Source: Dokdonella_A sp051958935
Lineage (GTDB): Bacteria; Pseudomonadota; Gammaproteobacteria; Xanthomonadales; Rhodanobacteraceae
Direction of reading: 5' to 3'
DNA length: 64,000 nucleotides
Assembly (NCBI RefSeq): GCF_051958935.1
Contig: NZ_JBQCFP010000099.1
Location: 1-64,000, forward strand
In this document: positions 36,671 through 46,421 of the stretch, one piece after another
How the letters are laid out: every line of letters starts with the position of its first letter
Numbering within the stretch: position 1 is the first letter of the stretch
Notes under the pieces: model-generated
The model's database searches: none
What the model was told of the DNA's origin: nothing
What the model saw: the letters and a program-made list of their open reading frames with translations, nothing else
Translations under genes and position numbers: made by a program

Positions 36671-39600
36671 TGCCGCAGTACCGACAGGAGCTGGTCGGTG
36701 TTGACCGGCTTGGCCAGGTAATCGGACGCACCCGCCTCGAGGCATTTCTCGCGATCGCCACGCATCGCCTTGGCGGTGAGCGCGATGATCGGCAGCGAGC
36801 GGAAGCGCGCGTCGTTGCGGATCGCCCGCGTCGTCTCGTAGCCGTCCATCTCCGGCATCATGATGTCCATCAGCACGAGCGCGACATCCGGAGTCGCCTG
36901 CAGCAGGTCGATCGCCTCCTGCCCGGTCGACGCGGTCGAAACGACCATGCCGTGGCGCTCGAGCACGCTCGACAGTGCGAAGATGTTGCGCACGTCGTCG
37001 TCGACGACGAGCATGCGCTTGCCGGCGAGCACCTCGTCGGTCTCGTGCAGGCTCTGCAGCATGCGCTGCTGGTGCGGCGGCAGGTCGGCGATGACACGGT
37101 GCAGGAACAGCGCGGTCTCGTCGAGCAGGCGTTCGGGCGACTGCACGCCCTTGATGACGACGCTCTTGGCGACCCGCTTGAGCGCGGCACTCTCCGCGTC
37201 GCTGAGGTCCTTGCCGGTGAACACGACCACCGGCACGTCGCGCAGCACCGGATCCGCCTGGACGCGCTCGAGGAGCTCCGAACCGGACATGTCCGGCAGG
37301 CGCAGGTCGAGCACGACGCAATCGAAGCGCTCTGCCCGGATCGCGTCGAGCGCGGCCGAGCCGTTCGACACGCTGGCAATCTCGACGTCGTCGTGGCGGA
37401 TCAGTTCGACGATGCTCATGCGCTCGGCATCGTCGTCCTCGACCACGAGAAGGCGCTTGGGCCGCGGCGCGACGAAGTCCTTGATGCGCGTGAGCGCGGC
37501 GGTCAGCCCTTCGGTCGTGACCGGCTTGTTGATGAACGAGAACGCGCCGCGCTCGAGTCCCTGCTGGCGCTCGTCTTCGATCGTGACGACCTGCACCGGG
37601 ATGTGGCGCGTCGCCGAATCCTGCTTGAGCCGGCTGAGCACGGTCCAGCCGAGCACGTCGGGCAGGAAGATGTCGAGCGAGATCGCGGTCGGCAGGTATT
37701 TGCGCGCGAGGGCGATCGCCTCGATGCCGCGCATCGCGACGATGCCCCTGAAACCGTTCTCGCGCGCGAGGTCGAGCAGCACCTTCGCGTAATGCGGGTC
37801 GTCCTCGACGATCAGCAGCACCGGCTCGCCGGCAACGATCGCCGCGCGGTCGTCCTCGACTTCCTCGGCGCGCGGTGCCGGCAGCGGCACGGGCGGCGTC
37901 GACCGCTCGGCGGCGAATCCGTCGACCGCGACGGCCGGGCCGACGTAACGCAGCGGCAGATACAGCGTGAACGTGCTGCCTTCGCCGACCGCGCTGCTCA
38001 GCTGGATCTCGCCGCCCAGGAGGTTGGCGAGCTCGCGGCTGATCGCAAGGCCGAGGCCGGTGCCGCCGTACTTGCGCGACGTGCCCGCATCCGCCTGCTG
38101 GAACGCCTCGAAGATGATGCGCTGCTTCTCCGCGGGGAGGCCGATGCCCGAATCGCGCACCGCGAACGCCACCACCACGGGCACGGTGCCGAGCACCGCA
38201 TGGTCCGCCGTCCAGCCCGAATGCGCAACGCTCACGTCGCAGGAGACGGTGCCGTGGTCGGTGAACTTGAACGCATTCGACAGCAGATTCTTCAGCACCT
38301 GCAGCAGGCGCTTGGGGTCGGTCACCATCGATGCGCCGAGCGCGCTGTCGAAGCGGGTCACGAAGCGCAACTTGCGGCGCTCCGCCTCATGGGCGAAGTT
38401 GCGCTCGATCATGTCGCGAAGCTGCGCGAACGAGAGTTCCTCGGTATCGACCGTGACCGTGCCGGACTCGATCTTCGACAGGTTGAGGATGTCGCTGATG
38501 AGGTTGAGCAGGTCCGTGCCCGCGGCGTGGATCGTGTGCGCGAACTCGACCTGCTTGCTGGTGAGATTGCCCTCGACGTTGTCGGAAAGCTGTTGCCCGA
38601 GGATGAGGATGCTGTTGAGCGGGGTGCGCAGCTCGTGCGACATGTTGGCGAGGAACTCGGACTTGTAGCGCGACGCAAGCGCGAGTTCCGCCGCCTTTTC
38701 CTCCAGCGCCCTGCGCGCCTGCTCGATTTCGCGGTTCTTGCGCTCGACTTCGGCGTTCTGCTGCGCGAGCAGCTTCGCCTTGAGCGCGAGCTCGTCGTTG
38801 GTCTGCTGCAGTTCCTTCTGCTGCGCCTGCAGCTCGCCGGCGAGCTGCTGCGACTGCGACAGCAGGCCTTCGGTGCGCATCGTCGCCTCGATCGTGTTGA
38901 GGACGATGCCGATGCTGCCGGTGAGCTGCTCGAGGAACGCGAGGTGCGACGGCTTGAACTCGCCGAGGCTGGCGAGCTCGATCACCGCCTTGACCTCGTT
39001 CTCGAACAGCACGGGAATGACGATCACGCTGCGCGGCGACGCCTCGACCAGCCCGCTCGCGATGCGGATGCGCTCGTCGGCGATCTCGGTGAGCAGGAGG
39101 CTGCGGCGCAGCTGCGCGCATTCGCCGACGAGGCCCTGGCCGAGGCGGTAGCGGCGCGGCTTGCCACCCGGCGGGTCGTCGGCGTAGCCGTAGATCTGCT
39201 GCAGGAACGAGGTTCCGCGCTCGCTCTCCATCACGTACATCACGCCCTGATGCGCGTCGACGAGCGGCACGAGTTCGGACAGCAGCGTGCGCACGACCTC
39301 GAGCAGGTCGCGTTGGCCCTGCATCATGCCGCTGAAGCGCGCGAGGTTGGTCTTGAGCCAGTCCTGCTCCGTGTTGCGCTCGGTGGTCGCGCGCAGGTTG
39401 CCGATCATCGCGTTGATGTTGTCCTTGAGGTCGGCCACCTCGCCGCGCGCTTCCACCTGGATCGAGCGCGTGAGGTTGCCCTGCGTCACCGCGGTCGCGA
39501 CCTCGGCGATCGCGCGCACCTGGTTGGTCAGGTTCTCGGCGAGCAGGTTCACGTTCGCCGTCAGGTCCTTCCACGTTCCCGCGGTTCCCGGCACCTTCGC

Positions 39601-42399
39601 CTGGCCGCCGACGCGGCCCTCGACGCCGACCTCCCGCGCGACCGTGGTCACCTGCTCGGCGAAGATCGCCAGCGTGTCGGTCATGCTGTTGATCGTGTCG
39701 GCGAGCGCCGCGACTTCGCCCTTCGCCTCCACCGTGAGCTTCTGGCCGAGGTCGCCGTTGGCGACCGCGGTGACCACCTTGACGATGCCGCGCACCTGGT
39801 TGGTCAGGTTCGCCGCCATCACGTTGACGTTGTCGGTGAGGTCCTTCCAGGTGCCGGCCACGCCGGGAACGGTCGCCTGGCCACCGAGCTTGCCTTCGGT
39901 GCCGACTTCGCGCGCGACGCGCGTGACTTCCGCGGCGAAACCGTTGAGCTGGTCGACCATCGTGTTGATCGTGTTCTTGAGCTCGAGGATCTCGCCCTGC
40001 GCATTCACCGCGATCTTGCGCGAGAGGTCGCCGCGCGCGACCGCGGTGGCGACTTCGGCGATGTTGCGCACCTGCGTGGTCAGGTTCGACGCCATCGAAT
40101 TGACGTTGTCGGTGAGGTCCTTCCAGGTGCCGGCGACGCCGGGCACGGTGGCCTGTCCGCCGAGCTTGCCTTCGGTGCCGACCTCGCGCGCGACGCGCGT
40201 GACTTCCGCGGCGAAGCCGTTGAGCTGGTCGACCATCGTGTTGATCGTGTTCTTGAGCTCGAGGATCTCGCCGCGCACGTCCACCGCGATCTTGCGCGAC
40301 AGGTCGCCGCGCGCGACCGCGGTGGTCACCTCGGCGATGTTGCGCACCTGCGTGGTCAGGTTCGACGCCATCGAATTGACGTTGTCGGTGAGGTCCTTCC
40401 AGACGCCGGACACGCCCTCCACCTGTGCCTGGCCACCGAGGTTGCCTTCGGTGCCGACTTCGCGCGCGACGCGCGTGACTTCCGCGGCGAAGCCGTTGAG
40501 CTGGTCGACCATCGTGTTGATCGTGTCTTTCAGCTCGAGGATCTCGCCCTTCACGTCGACGACGATCTTGCGCGAGAGATCGCCGAGCGCGACCGCGGTC
40601 GTCACCTCGGCGATGTTGCGCACCTGGTCGGTGATGTTGGACGCCATCGAGTTGACGTTGTCGGTGAGGTCCTTCCAAGTGCCGGCGACGCCGGGTACCT
40701 GCGCCTGGCCGCCGAGCTTGCCCTCGGTGCCGACCTCGCGCGCGACGCGCGTCACTTCCGCGGCGAAGCCGTTGAGCTGGTCGACCATCGTGTTGATCGT
40801 GTCTTTCAGCTCGAGGATCTCGCCCTTCACGTCGACGGTGATCTTGCGCGACAGGTCGCCACGCGCGACCGCGGTGGTCACCTCGGCGATATTGCGCACC
40901 TGCGCGGTGAGGTTCGACGCCATCGAGTTGACGTTGTCGGTGAGGTCCTTCCAAGTGCCGGCGACGCCGGGTACCTGCGCCTGGCCGCCGAGCTTGCCCT
41001 CGGTGCCGACCTCGCGCGCTACGCGCGTCACTTCCGACGCGAACGACCGCAGCTGCTCGATCATCGTGTTCAGCGTTTCCTTGAGGTCGAGCATCTCGCC
41101 GCGCACGTCCACGGTGATCTTGCGCGACAGGTCGCCGTTGGCGATCGCGGTCGCGACCTCGGCGATGTTGCGCACCTGGCCGGTGAGGTTGGACGCCATC
41201 GAATTGACGTTGTCGGTGAGGTCCTTCCAGGTGCCGGCGACGCCGGGCACCGCGGCCTGGCCGCCGAGCTTGCCTTCGGTGCCGACCTCGCGCGCGACGC
41301 GCGTCACTTCGGCGGCGAAGCCATTGAGCTGGTCGACCATCGTGTTGATCGTGTCCTTCAGCTCGAGGATCTCGCCCTTGACGTCGACGGTGATCTTGCG
41401 CGACAGGTCGCCGCGCGCGACCGCGGTCGTCACCTCGGCGATGTTGCGCACCTGCGAGGTCAGGTTCGTCGCCATCGCGTTGACCGAGTCGGTCAGGTCC
41501 TTCCAAGTGCCCGCGACGCCGGGCACGATCGCCTGGCCGCCGAGCTTGCCGTCGGTGCCGACCTCGCGCGCGACGCGCGTGACCTCGGACGCGAAGCCGC
41601 GCAGCTGGTCGACCATCGTGTTGATCGCTTCCTTGAGCTGCAGGATCTCGCCGCGCACGTCGACCGTGATCTTGCGCGACAGGTCGCCGCTCGCGACCGC
41701 GATCGTCACTTCGGCGATGTTGCGCACCTGCGCGGTCAGGTTCGACGCCATCTGGTTGACCGAGTCGGTCAGGTCCTTCCACACGCCGTAGACGCCCTTC
41801 ACCTGCGCCTGCCCGCCGAGGCGGCCCGCGGTGCCGACTTCGAGCGCGACGCGCGTCACTTCGGCGCTGAACACGCTGAGCTGCTCGATCATCGTGTTGA
41901 CGATCGTCGCCGAGCGCAGGAATTCGCCTTCGAGCGCGCGGCCGTCGACCTGCAGGTCGATCAGGCGCGTGAGATCGCCGCGCGCTACGCCGGAGATCGC
42001 GAGCGTCATGCGTTCGGTCGGCCACAACAGGTCGTCGATGAGCGTGTTGACCGACCGCTCCATCGCCTGCCATGCGCCGAGCCGGCTCGCGCCGACGACG
42101 CGCTCGCTGGTGCGGCCGCGCTTGCCGACCGCGGCGCCGACGCGCTCGAGCTCGTCGGCCATGCGCCGGTTGTTCATGACGATCTCGTTGAGCGTGTCGG
42201 CGAGTTTGCCCTCGATGCCCGCCCAGTCGCCGGGCATGGTCACGCCGAAGTTCCCGTCGCGTACGGCCTGCATCACGCGCAGCAGTTCACGCAGCATGTC
42301 GCCGGGCCCGGCACTCGCCTGCGGCGGGCTCGCATCCACGTCGTCGGCCGTCCGCGGCATGGCCGCAACCGCGGCTGCCGTCTTGCGTCGAGTCGCCAT
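36655..42399 (-). CDS. Giant soluble poly-HAMP hybrid histidine kinase with three receiver domains
   Basis: A 1914-residue protein. After a short N-terminus come nine 92-residue HAMP-type repeats (about 180-1005; each contains a GGQA...WKDLT...VRNIAEV-like unit). A GAF domain (about 1010-1170), a long coiled coil, HisKA with MSHELRTPLNSI (His1255), HATPase (about 1370-1490), and three receivers from about 1528, 1648 and 1793 follow. No membrane segment is visible. The design recalls fungal group III kinases such as Nik1, whose HAMP arrays sense osmotic stress and fungicides, and similar proteobacterial proteins. The ATG at 42399 was chosen; a TTG at 42426 would add nine residues. Confidence 0.92.
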   Translation of the reverse strand: MATRRKTAAAVAAMPRTADDVDASPPQASAGPGDMLRELLRVMQAVRDGNFGVTMPGDWAGIEGKLADTLNEIVMNNRRMADELERVGAAVGKRGRTSERVVGASRLGAWQAMERSVNTLIDDLLWPTERMTLAISGVARGDLTRLIDLQVDGRALEGEFLRSATIVNTMIEQLSVFSAEVTRVALEVGTAGRLGGQAQVKGVYGVWKDLTDSVNQMASNLTAQVRNIAEVTIAVASGDLSRKITVDVRGEILQLKEAINTMVDQLRGFASEVTRVAREVGTDGKLGGQAIVPGVAGTWKDLTDSVNAMATNLTSQVRNIAEVTTAVARGDLSRKITVDVKGEILELKDTINTMVDQLNGFAAEVTRVAREVGTEGKLGGQAAVPGVAGTWKDLTDNVNSMASNLTGQVRNIAEVATAIANGDLSRKITVDVRGEMLDLKETLNTMIEQLRSFASEVTRVAREVGTEGKLGGQAQVPGVAGTWKDLTDNVNSMASNLTAQVRNIAEVTTAVARGDLSRKITVDVKGEILELKDTINTMVDQLNGFAAEVTRVAREVGTEGKLGGQAQVPGVAGTWKDLTDNVNSMASNITDQVRNIAEVTTAVALGDLSRKIVVDVKGEILELKDTINTMVDQLNGFAAEVTRVAREVGTEGNLGGQAQVEGVSGVWKDLTDNVNSMASNLTTQVRNIAEVTTAVARGDLSRKIAVDVRGEILELKNTINTMVDQLNGFAAEVTRVAREVGTEGKLGGQATVPGVAGTWKDLTDNVNSMASNLTTQVRNIAEVATAVARGDLSRKIAVNAQGEILELKNTINTMVDQLNGFAAEVTRVAREVGTEGKLGGQATVPGVAGTWKDLTDNVNVMAANLTNQVRGIVKVVTAVANGDLGQKLTVEAKGEVAALADTINSMTDTLAIFAEQVTTVAREVGVEGRVGGQAKVPGTAGTWKDLTANVNLLAENLTNQVRAIAEVATAVTQGNLTRSIQVEARGEVADLKDNINAMIGNLRATTERNTEQDWLKTNLARFSGMMQGQRDLLEVVRTLLSELVPLVDAHQGVMYVMESERGTSFLQQIYGYADDPPGGKPRRYRLGQGLVGECAQLRRSLLLTEIADERIRIASGLVEASPRSVIVIPVLFENEVKAVIELASLGEFKPSHLAFLEQLTGSIGIVLNTIEATMRTEGLLSQSQQLAGELQAQQKELQQTNDELALKAKLLAQQNAEVERKNREIEQARRALEEKAAELALASRYKSEFLANMSHELRTPLNSILILGQQLSDNVEGNLTSKQVEFAHTIHAAGTDLLNLISDILNLSKIESGTVTVDTEELSFAQLRDMIERNFAHEAERRKLRFVTRFDSALGASMVTDPKRLLQVLKNLLSNAFKFTDHGTVSCDVSVAHSGWTADHAVLGTVPVVVAFAVRDSGIGLPAEKQRIIFEAFQQADAGTSRKYGGTGLGLAISRELANLLGGEIQLSSAVGEGSTFTLYLPLRYVGPAVAVDGFAAERSTPPVPLPAPRAEEVEDDRAAIVAGEPVLLIVEDDPHYAKVLLDLARENGFRGIVAMRGIEAIALARKYLPTAISLDIFLPDVLGWTVLSRLKQDSATRHIPVQVVTIEDERQQGLERGAFSFINKPVTTEGLTAALTRIKDFVAPRPKRLLVVEDDDAERMSIVELIRHDDVEIASVSNGSAALDAIRAERFDCVVLDLRLPDMSGSELLERVQADPVLRDVPVVVFTGKDLSDAESAALKRVAKSVVIKGVQSPERLLDETALFLHRVIADLPPHQQRMLQSLHETDEVLAGKRMLVVDDDVRNIFALSSVLERHGMVVSTASTGQEAIDLLQATPDVALVLMDIMMPEMDGYETTRAIRNDARFRSLPIIALTAKAMRGDREKCLEAGASDYLAKPVNTDQLLSVLRQWLHR
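39379..41862 (-). repeat. Nine tandem 276-bp HAMP-coding repeats
   Basis: The array has a strict 276-bp period (92 codons). Several central units are nearly identical in protein and DNA, while the first and last units are more diverged (GVYGVWKDLTDSVNQ at the start, GTAGTWKDLTANVNL at the end). Central homogeneity with divergent edges suggests unit duplication by recombination or gene conversion. Confidence 0.9.
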
Positions 42400-42638
42400 G
42401 CGAACCCCCGAATGCGCCTGGATCAAACGCTTGTAGCTTACCCATTCGTGGCGACGTGCACAGCGCGAAAAAAGGTTCCCGCTGTGTGAAGAAATTTCCC
42501 ACTTCCGTGCTCGAGCACCCGATCACCCAGCGCTGGGGATTGCGTTTTTTGCGCAATGTGCCGCCCGAGTACGCGACTGGCACGACGCGTGCTACGCACT
42601 CGAAGGGGACGGCTTCATCCGTCCAACGGAGAGGGACA

Positions 42639-42881
42639 ATGGGGATCTGGACCACGACCGCGCAAGGTTTGCCGGGCGAGGATGAAGCCGTCCAATTCAT
42701 CATCGGTGCGCGCAACGTGCCGCTGCGCGGCCGCTACCGCCGCGGCGAGTTCGCGACACGCTGGTGGAGCTATCCGGTCTGCAGCGTCGAGAGCTGGTGC
42801 GTGCTCGAGCGTGACGCGGGGATCGTATCGCGCTCGATGCCCGCCTGCGCGTTCGACGAACGCATTGCCGCCGCCATCTGA
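42639..42881 (+). CDS. Hypothetical small protein
   Basis: An 80-residue protein with GAGAGGGA just ahead of the ATG. MGIWTTTAQGLPGEDEAVQF, ARNVPLRGRYRRGEFATRWW and CSVESWCVLERDAGIVSR give no family that I recognise. It has no signal peptide or membrane segment. It stands alone between the poly-HAMP kinase (divergent) and the sigma-54 activator, and is followed about 95 nt later by a strong terminator, which supports it being a real transcription unit. Confidence 0.5.
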   Translation: MGIWTTTAQGLPGEDEAVQFIIGARNVPLRGRYRRGEFATRWWSYPVCSVESWCVLERDAGIVSRSMPACAFDERIAAAI

Positions 42882-42976
42882 ACCCACCGCCTTTGCAGCA
42901 CCCGAGGTTCCTTCCCTCCCCCGATGCCCGGACCGCCCTTCCCCGCGCGCGCCCCGCATCCGAACCTCGGCCCTTG

Positions 42977-43003
42977 AAGACTGCCTCCGGGCAGTCTTTT
43001 TTT
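42977..43003 (+). terminator. Rho-independent terminator
   Basis: AAGACTGCC (42977-42985), loop TCCG, GGCAGTCTT (42990-42998), then a T-run to 43003. A 9-bp perfect stem with a UNCG-type tetraloop. It ends the transcript of the small gene at 42639. Confidence 0.9.
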
Positions 43004-43124
43004 GCGAACGAAACATGAATCACGCCGGCCCGGGCGAGCCTCGCCGCGGCCGAATGCGGTATGTTCCCCAAGTGTCGCGAGGGGCCGCCACACGACGCGA
43101 CACACCGTCTTCCGAGGATCATCG

Positions 43125-44504
43125 ATGGATCAACCGACCGCCGCGCGCGTCCTCGTCGTCGACGACAACGACGCTTTCCGCGATATCGTCGCCGACGTCG
43201 CCCGGCTCGAGGGATGCGAGCTGACCCAGGCAGCGACGCTCGCACAAGCGCGCCGCTGCGTCGAGGAGTTGCGCTTCGACCTGCTGCTCGTCGACTTGTC
43301 CCTGCCCGACGGCAACGGGCTCGATCTCGTCGACGAGATCGACCTCGCCGAACACGGCCGCATCGCGATCGCCACCGGTTTTCCGTCGATCGAGAGCGCG
43401 GTGCGGGCGGTGCGCAAACCGGTGGTCGAATACCTGGTCAAGCCGGTGCCGGTGGACGCGCTCGCCAAGCTCATGCGCGACGCGCGCGAGCGCGCGGTGG
43501 CGCGCCTGCCGCGCGCGGCCGCACCGGTCGGCGGCATGGTGGGGCAGAGTCCTCCGATGCGCGCGCTGTTCGAGCAGATCCGGCGCGTCGCGCCGCTCGA
43601 CGTCGCCGTCTTCGTGCACGGCGAAAGCGGCACCGGCAAGGAACTCGTCGCGCAAGCGCTGCACGAGCTCAGCGGGCGCAGCGGCCGTTTCATCGCGGTC
43701 AACTGCGGTGCGATCGCGCCGGACCTGCTCAGCAGCCAGCTGTTCGGCCACGAACGCGGCGCATTCACCGGCGCGGCGCAGGCGCACGGCGGTTTCTTCG
43801 AGCAGGCGCAGGGCGGCACGCTGTTCCTGGACGAGGTGACCGAGATGCCGCTCGCGCTGCAGGTCTACCTATTGCGCGTGATCGAGACGCGCACGCTCAC
43901 GCGCGTCGGCGGCGCGCGCGAGATCCCGGTCGACGTGCGCATCGTCGCGGCGTCCAACCGCGATCCCCACCTCGCGGTCGCCAATGGCCACCTGCGCGCC
44001 GACCTGTACTACCGCCTCGGCGAGTTCCCGCTGACGATCCCGCCGCTGCGCGCGCGCCGCGAGGACATCCCACTGCTCGCCCGCCACTTCCTCGACCGCC
44101 TCAACCGGCGCTACGGCACCGACCGCGTGTTCGATGCCGACAGCCTGCGCCGGCTCGGCGACCGCAACTGGCCCGGCAATGTGCGCGAGCTGCGCCACGC
44201 CGTGCAGCGCGCGTACATCCTCGCGGACCAGCCCATCGTGACCATCGCCGAAGACACGGCGCCACGCGCGATCACCGAGAGCGACGGCTCGATCCGCTTC
44301 GCGGTCGGCATGAGCTTCGACGACGTCGAGCGCGAGATGCTGCTGAAGACGCTCGCCGCGAGCAGCAACAACAAGCGCCGGGCGGCGCGTGCGCTCGGCA
44401 TCACGACCAAGACGATCTACAACCGCCTTCTGCGCTACCGCGAACAGGGCCTGATCGGCGACGACCTCGTCGGCAGCGGGCCGGACGACGACAAGGGCGA
44501 GTGA
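43125..44504 (+). CDS. Sigma-54-dependent response regulator, NtrC family
   Basis: A 459-residue protein. Receiver at the N-terminus (RVLVVDDNDAFRDIVADVA, LLVDLSLPDGNGLDL, phosphoacceptor Asp near 59). AAA+ core: Walker A GESGTGKE, the sigma-54 contact loop GAFTGA, Walker B GTLFLDEVTEMPL, and an arginine-finger region. The C-terminal Fis-type HTH is NNKRRAARALGITTKTIYNRL. It activates sigma-54 promoters when phosphorylated. A small kinase gene converges on it 8 bp away and may be the partner. Confidence 0.93.
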   Translation: MDQPTAARVLVVDDNDAFRDIVADVARLEGCELTQAATLAQARRCVEELRFDLLLVDLSLPDGNGLDLVDEIDLAEHGRIAIATGFPSIESAVRAVRKPVVEYLVKPVPVDALAKLMRDARERAVARLPRAAAPVGGMVGQSPPMRALFEQIRRVAPLDVAVFVHGESGTGKELVAQALHELSGRSGRFIAVNCGAIAPDLLSSQLFGHERGAFTGAAQAHGGFFEQAQGGTLFLDEVTEMPLALQVYLLRVIETRTLTRVGGAREIPVDVRIVAASNRDPHLAVANGHLRADLYYRLGEFPLTIPPLRARREDIPLLARHFLDRLNRRYGTDRVFDADSLRRLGDRNWPGNVRELRHAVQRAYILADQPIVTIAEDTAPRAITESDGSIRFAVGMSFDDVEREMLLKTLAASSNNKRRAARALGITTKTIYNRLLRYREQGLIGDDLVGSGPDDDKGE

Positions 44505-44512
44505 CGCCCGAC

Positions 44513-45187
44513 CTACGCCGCCTCGACGACCGTCGCGAGCGGCAACACCAGGCGCAGGCCGAATGCCCCGCCAGCGAGCGGCTCGAAGTCGGCGCGGCCG
44601 CCGATGCGTCGCACGGTGTCGTGGACCTGCGCGAGACCGAGACCCGCGCCCATGTCCGGGCCACCGAAGGCGGCGAACGCGCGATCGGCGCCGCGAACCG
44701 GCGGCGGGACCGGTGCGACGACGAGAACGAGTGATCCGGCACCGTCACGCGAGGCCGGACCGTTGCTCGTCTCGATCGTCAGCGCGTCGCACTGGCCCGC
44801 GTGCGCGAGCAGGTGGGCCAGCGCATCGCGCAGGAACGCGCGGTCGCACAGCACCGTCGCGTCGGTCGCGGTCCGTCTCAGCACGAGCCGCGCCTGAAGC
44901 TCGAGGCGCGCCTCCTCGAGCAGCGCGTGCACGTCGCAGGCTTCGGGGCGCGCACTCGCGGCGGAGGCGTTCGCCATCGCCTCGAGCAGCACGCGCTGGC
45001 GCTCGATCGCCTCGATCGCGCGCCCGAGCAACTGGCGCACCTTGTCGCCGTCGTCGAGGCGGGACGCGAGTTCGACGCTCGCGAGTGCGACCGCGAGCTG
45101 GTTGTTGAGGTCGTGGGCGAACTGGCCGACCAGCTGGCCGAGCGTTTCGACGCGGGGTGCGCTCGTCGACGATGCAGCGGATTCCAT
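44513..45187 (-). CDS. Small soluble histidine kinase-like protein, atypical ATPase domain
   Basis: A 224-residue protein from the ATG at 45187, placed 6 nt after GAGG; a longer start at 45295 would add a Pro/Arg-rich tail. LGQLVGQFAHDLNNQLAVAL carries the candidate phospho-His. The N-box, normally with a metal-binding Asn, reads LAHLLAHAGQ and has lost it. The Gly-rich lid GPDMGAGLGLAQVHDTV is kept. It may be a degenerate kinase, a phosphotransfer protein or a phosphatase for the convergent NtrC-type regulator. Its pairing is inferred from adjacency. Confidence 0.72.
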   Translation of the reverse strand: MESAASSTSAPRVETLGQLVGQFAHDLNNQLAVALASVELASRLDDGDKVRQLLGRAIEAIERQRVLLEAMANASAASARPEACDVHALLEEARLELQARLVLRRTATDATVLCDRAFLRDALAHLLAHAGQCDALTIETSNGPASRDGAGSLVLVVAPVPPPVRGADRAFAAFGGPDMGAGLGLAQVHDTVRRIGGRADFEPLAGGAFGLRLVLPLATVVEAA

Positions 45188-45284
45188 GACAGGCCTCGCT
45201 GTGGACGGGGGGGGCCGGCCCCGCTTCGGTGGCTCAGTCGTCGCAACGCGTGCGGCGACGGGCACTGGCGGCGCCACCGCGGGC

Positions 45285-46388
45285 TCACGACGCATGCATG
45301 TCGATCGTGCAGTAGCGCGTCAGGAGGCCACCGGCTTCGTCGCCGGCCCGATGATAGACCATCGCGTCGGCGGGAAGGTCGACATCGCCGATCGCCTCGT
45401 AGGTGGATGCACGCAGGCAGGCGAGTCCGGGCAGGTCGCGGAATGCGAGCATCGCGGCCACTTCGGCCGGGCTTTCTGCGGAGCAGCGCCAGAGCTGGCC
45501 GCGCACGCCCATGCGCACCTCGTCGTGTGCATTGCGCCCGCGCACGACATCGTAGCTGCGCCGCGAGGCGAACGAAGGTCGGTAGGCGTGTCCGAGCGCC
45601 GCATCATAATGGGCCGCCTTGAGCACGGCGGCGCGTTCGTCGGCATCGAGGCCGACGCGGTCGAGCGCGACGAAGTCGCCCTGCACGACGACGAGGTCGC
45701 AACCCGCGTGTACCGCATGGCCCTGCACGATGCGCGGCGCGCGACGCGTGCCGACGTAGCTGATCGATTGCGCACCGATGCGCGCGCTGCCGACGACGTG
45801 CACGGTCTCTTCCGCGAGCGCGTGCTCGACCACCACGCCATGCACGGCGAGATCGGCCACCGGTATCGCCTCCAGCGCCTCGACGCAGGCATCGATGTCG
45901 TGCAGCACGTCGCTGGCCTCGGCCGGTTCAGCATCGCCGCGATGCACGCGAACCGGGCCGCTTCGCAGCAGGCGCTTGGCCGCGATGCAGGCGTCCATGA
46001 GGGAGAACGCCGAATAGCCGCGCAGCACGCTCGATGAGAGCATGCGCGCGAGCGCATACGACCAGCTCTGCGGCACGATCGCGTCGGCCGACACCGGCGC
46101 ATGCGTCGCCGCGCGCGTGCCGACGAATGCGTACGGAACGACGCCCCCGTAGAGATCGAGCTCGGAGCGGATGCCGAGCTGCGCCGCCTCACCGAGCGTG
46201 AGCGTATGGTCGGGAACGAAATAGATGCGCTGGCGCTCGTTGCGCGTGCTGCCGCCGTATTCGTACTGCAGCAGGCGCGCGATGCGCTCGGCGGTGTGGT
46301 TGAGGCATTCCCTGCCCGCGCTGTCCACCGCTGCCGTGACGGCTTCGACCCGTCCGGCTCCGCGGAACTGCTGCTCTTCGACGCCCAT
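45285..46388 (-). CDS. DUF3182 family protein
   Basis: A 367-residue protein. TLTLGEAAQLGIRSELDLYG, SYALARMLSSSVLRGYSAFS and the C-terminal ASTYEAIGDVDLPADAMVYH match my memory of the DUF3182 family, found mainly in proteobacteria; the later part has an ATP-grasp-like flavour, but no function is established. An ATG at 46388 is preferred to a GTG at 46421. It lies between the small kinase gene and a hypothetical gene on the same strand. Confidence 0.65.
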   Translation of the reverse strand: MGVEEQQFRGAGRVEAVTAAVDSAGRECLNHTAERIARLLQYEYGGSTRNERQRIYFVPDHTLTLGEAAQLGIRSELDLYGGVVPYAFVGTRAATHAPVSADAIVPQSWSYALARMLSSSVLRGYSAFSLMDACIAAKRLLRSGPVRVHRGDAEPAEASDVLHDIDACVEALEAIPVADLAVHGVVVEHALAEETVHVVGSARIGAQSISYVGTRRAPRIVQGHAVHAGCDLVVVQGDFVALDRVGLDADERAAVLKAAHYDAALGHAYRPSFASRRSYDVVRGRNAHDEVRMGVRGQLWRCSAESPAEVAAMLAFRDLPGLACLRASTYEAIGDVDLPADAMVYHRAGDEAGGLLTRYCTIDMHAS

Positions 46389-46421
46389 GATGCGACCTTC
46401 TGGAAGGAAAGCTGCGGGCAC

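Noticed and set aside
36661..42489. A 1942-codon open frame antisense to the poly-HAMP kinase
   Set aside because: It is the mirror of a real, domain-rich gene. High GC makes stop codons rare, and the translation shows only repeated Arg/Asp/His-rich copies of the HAMP repeats.
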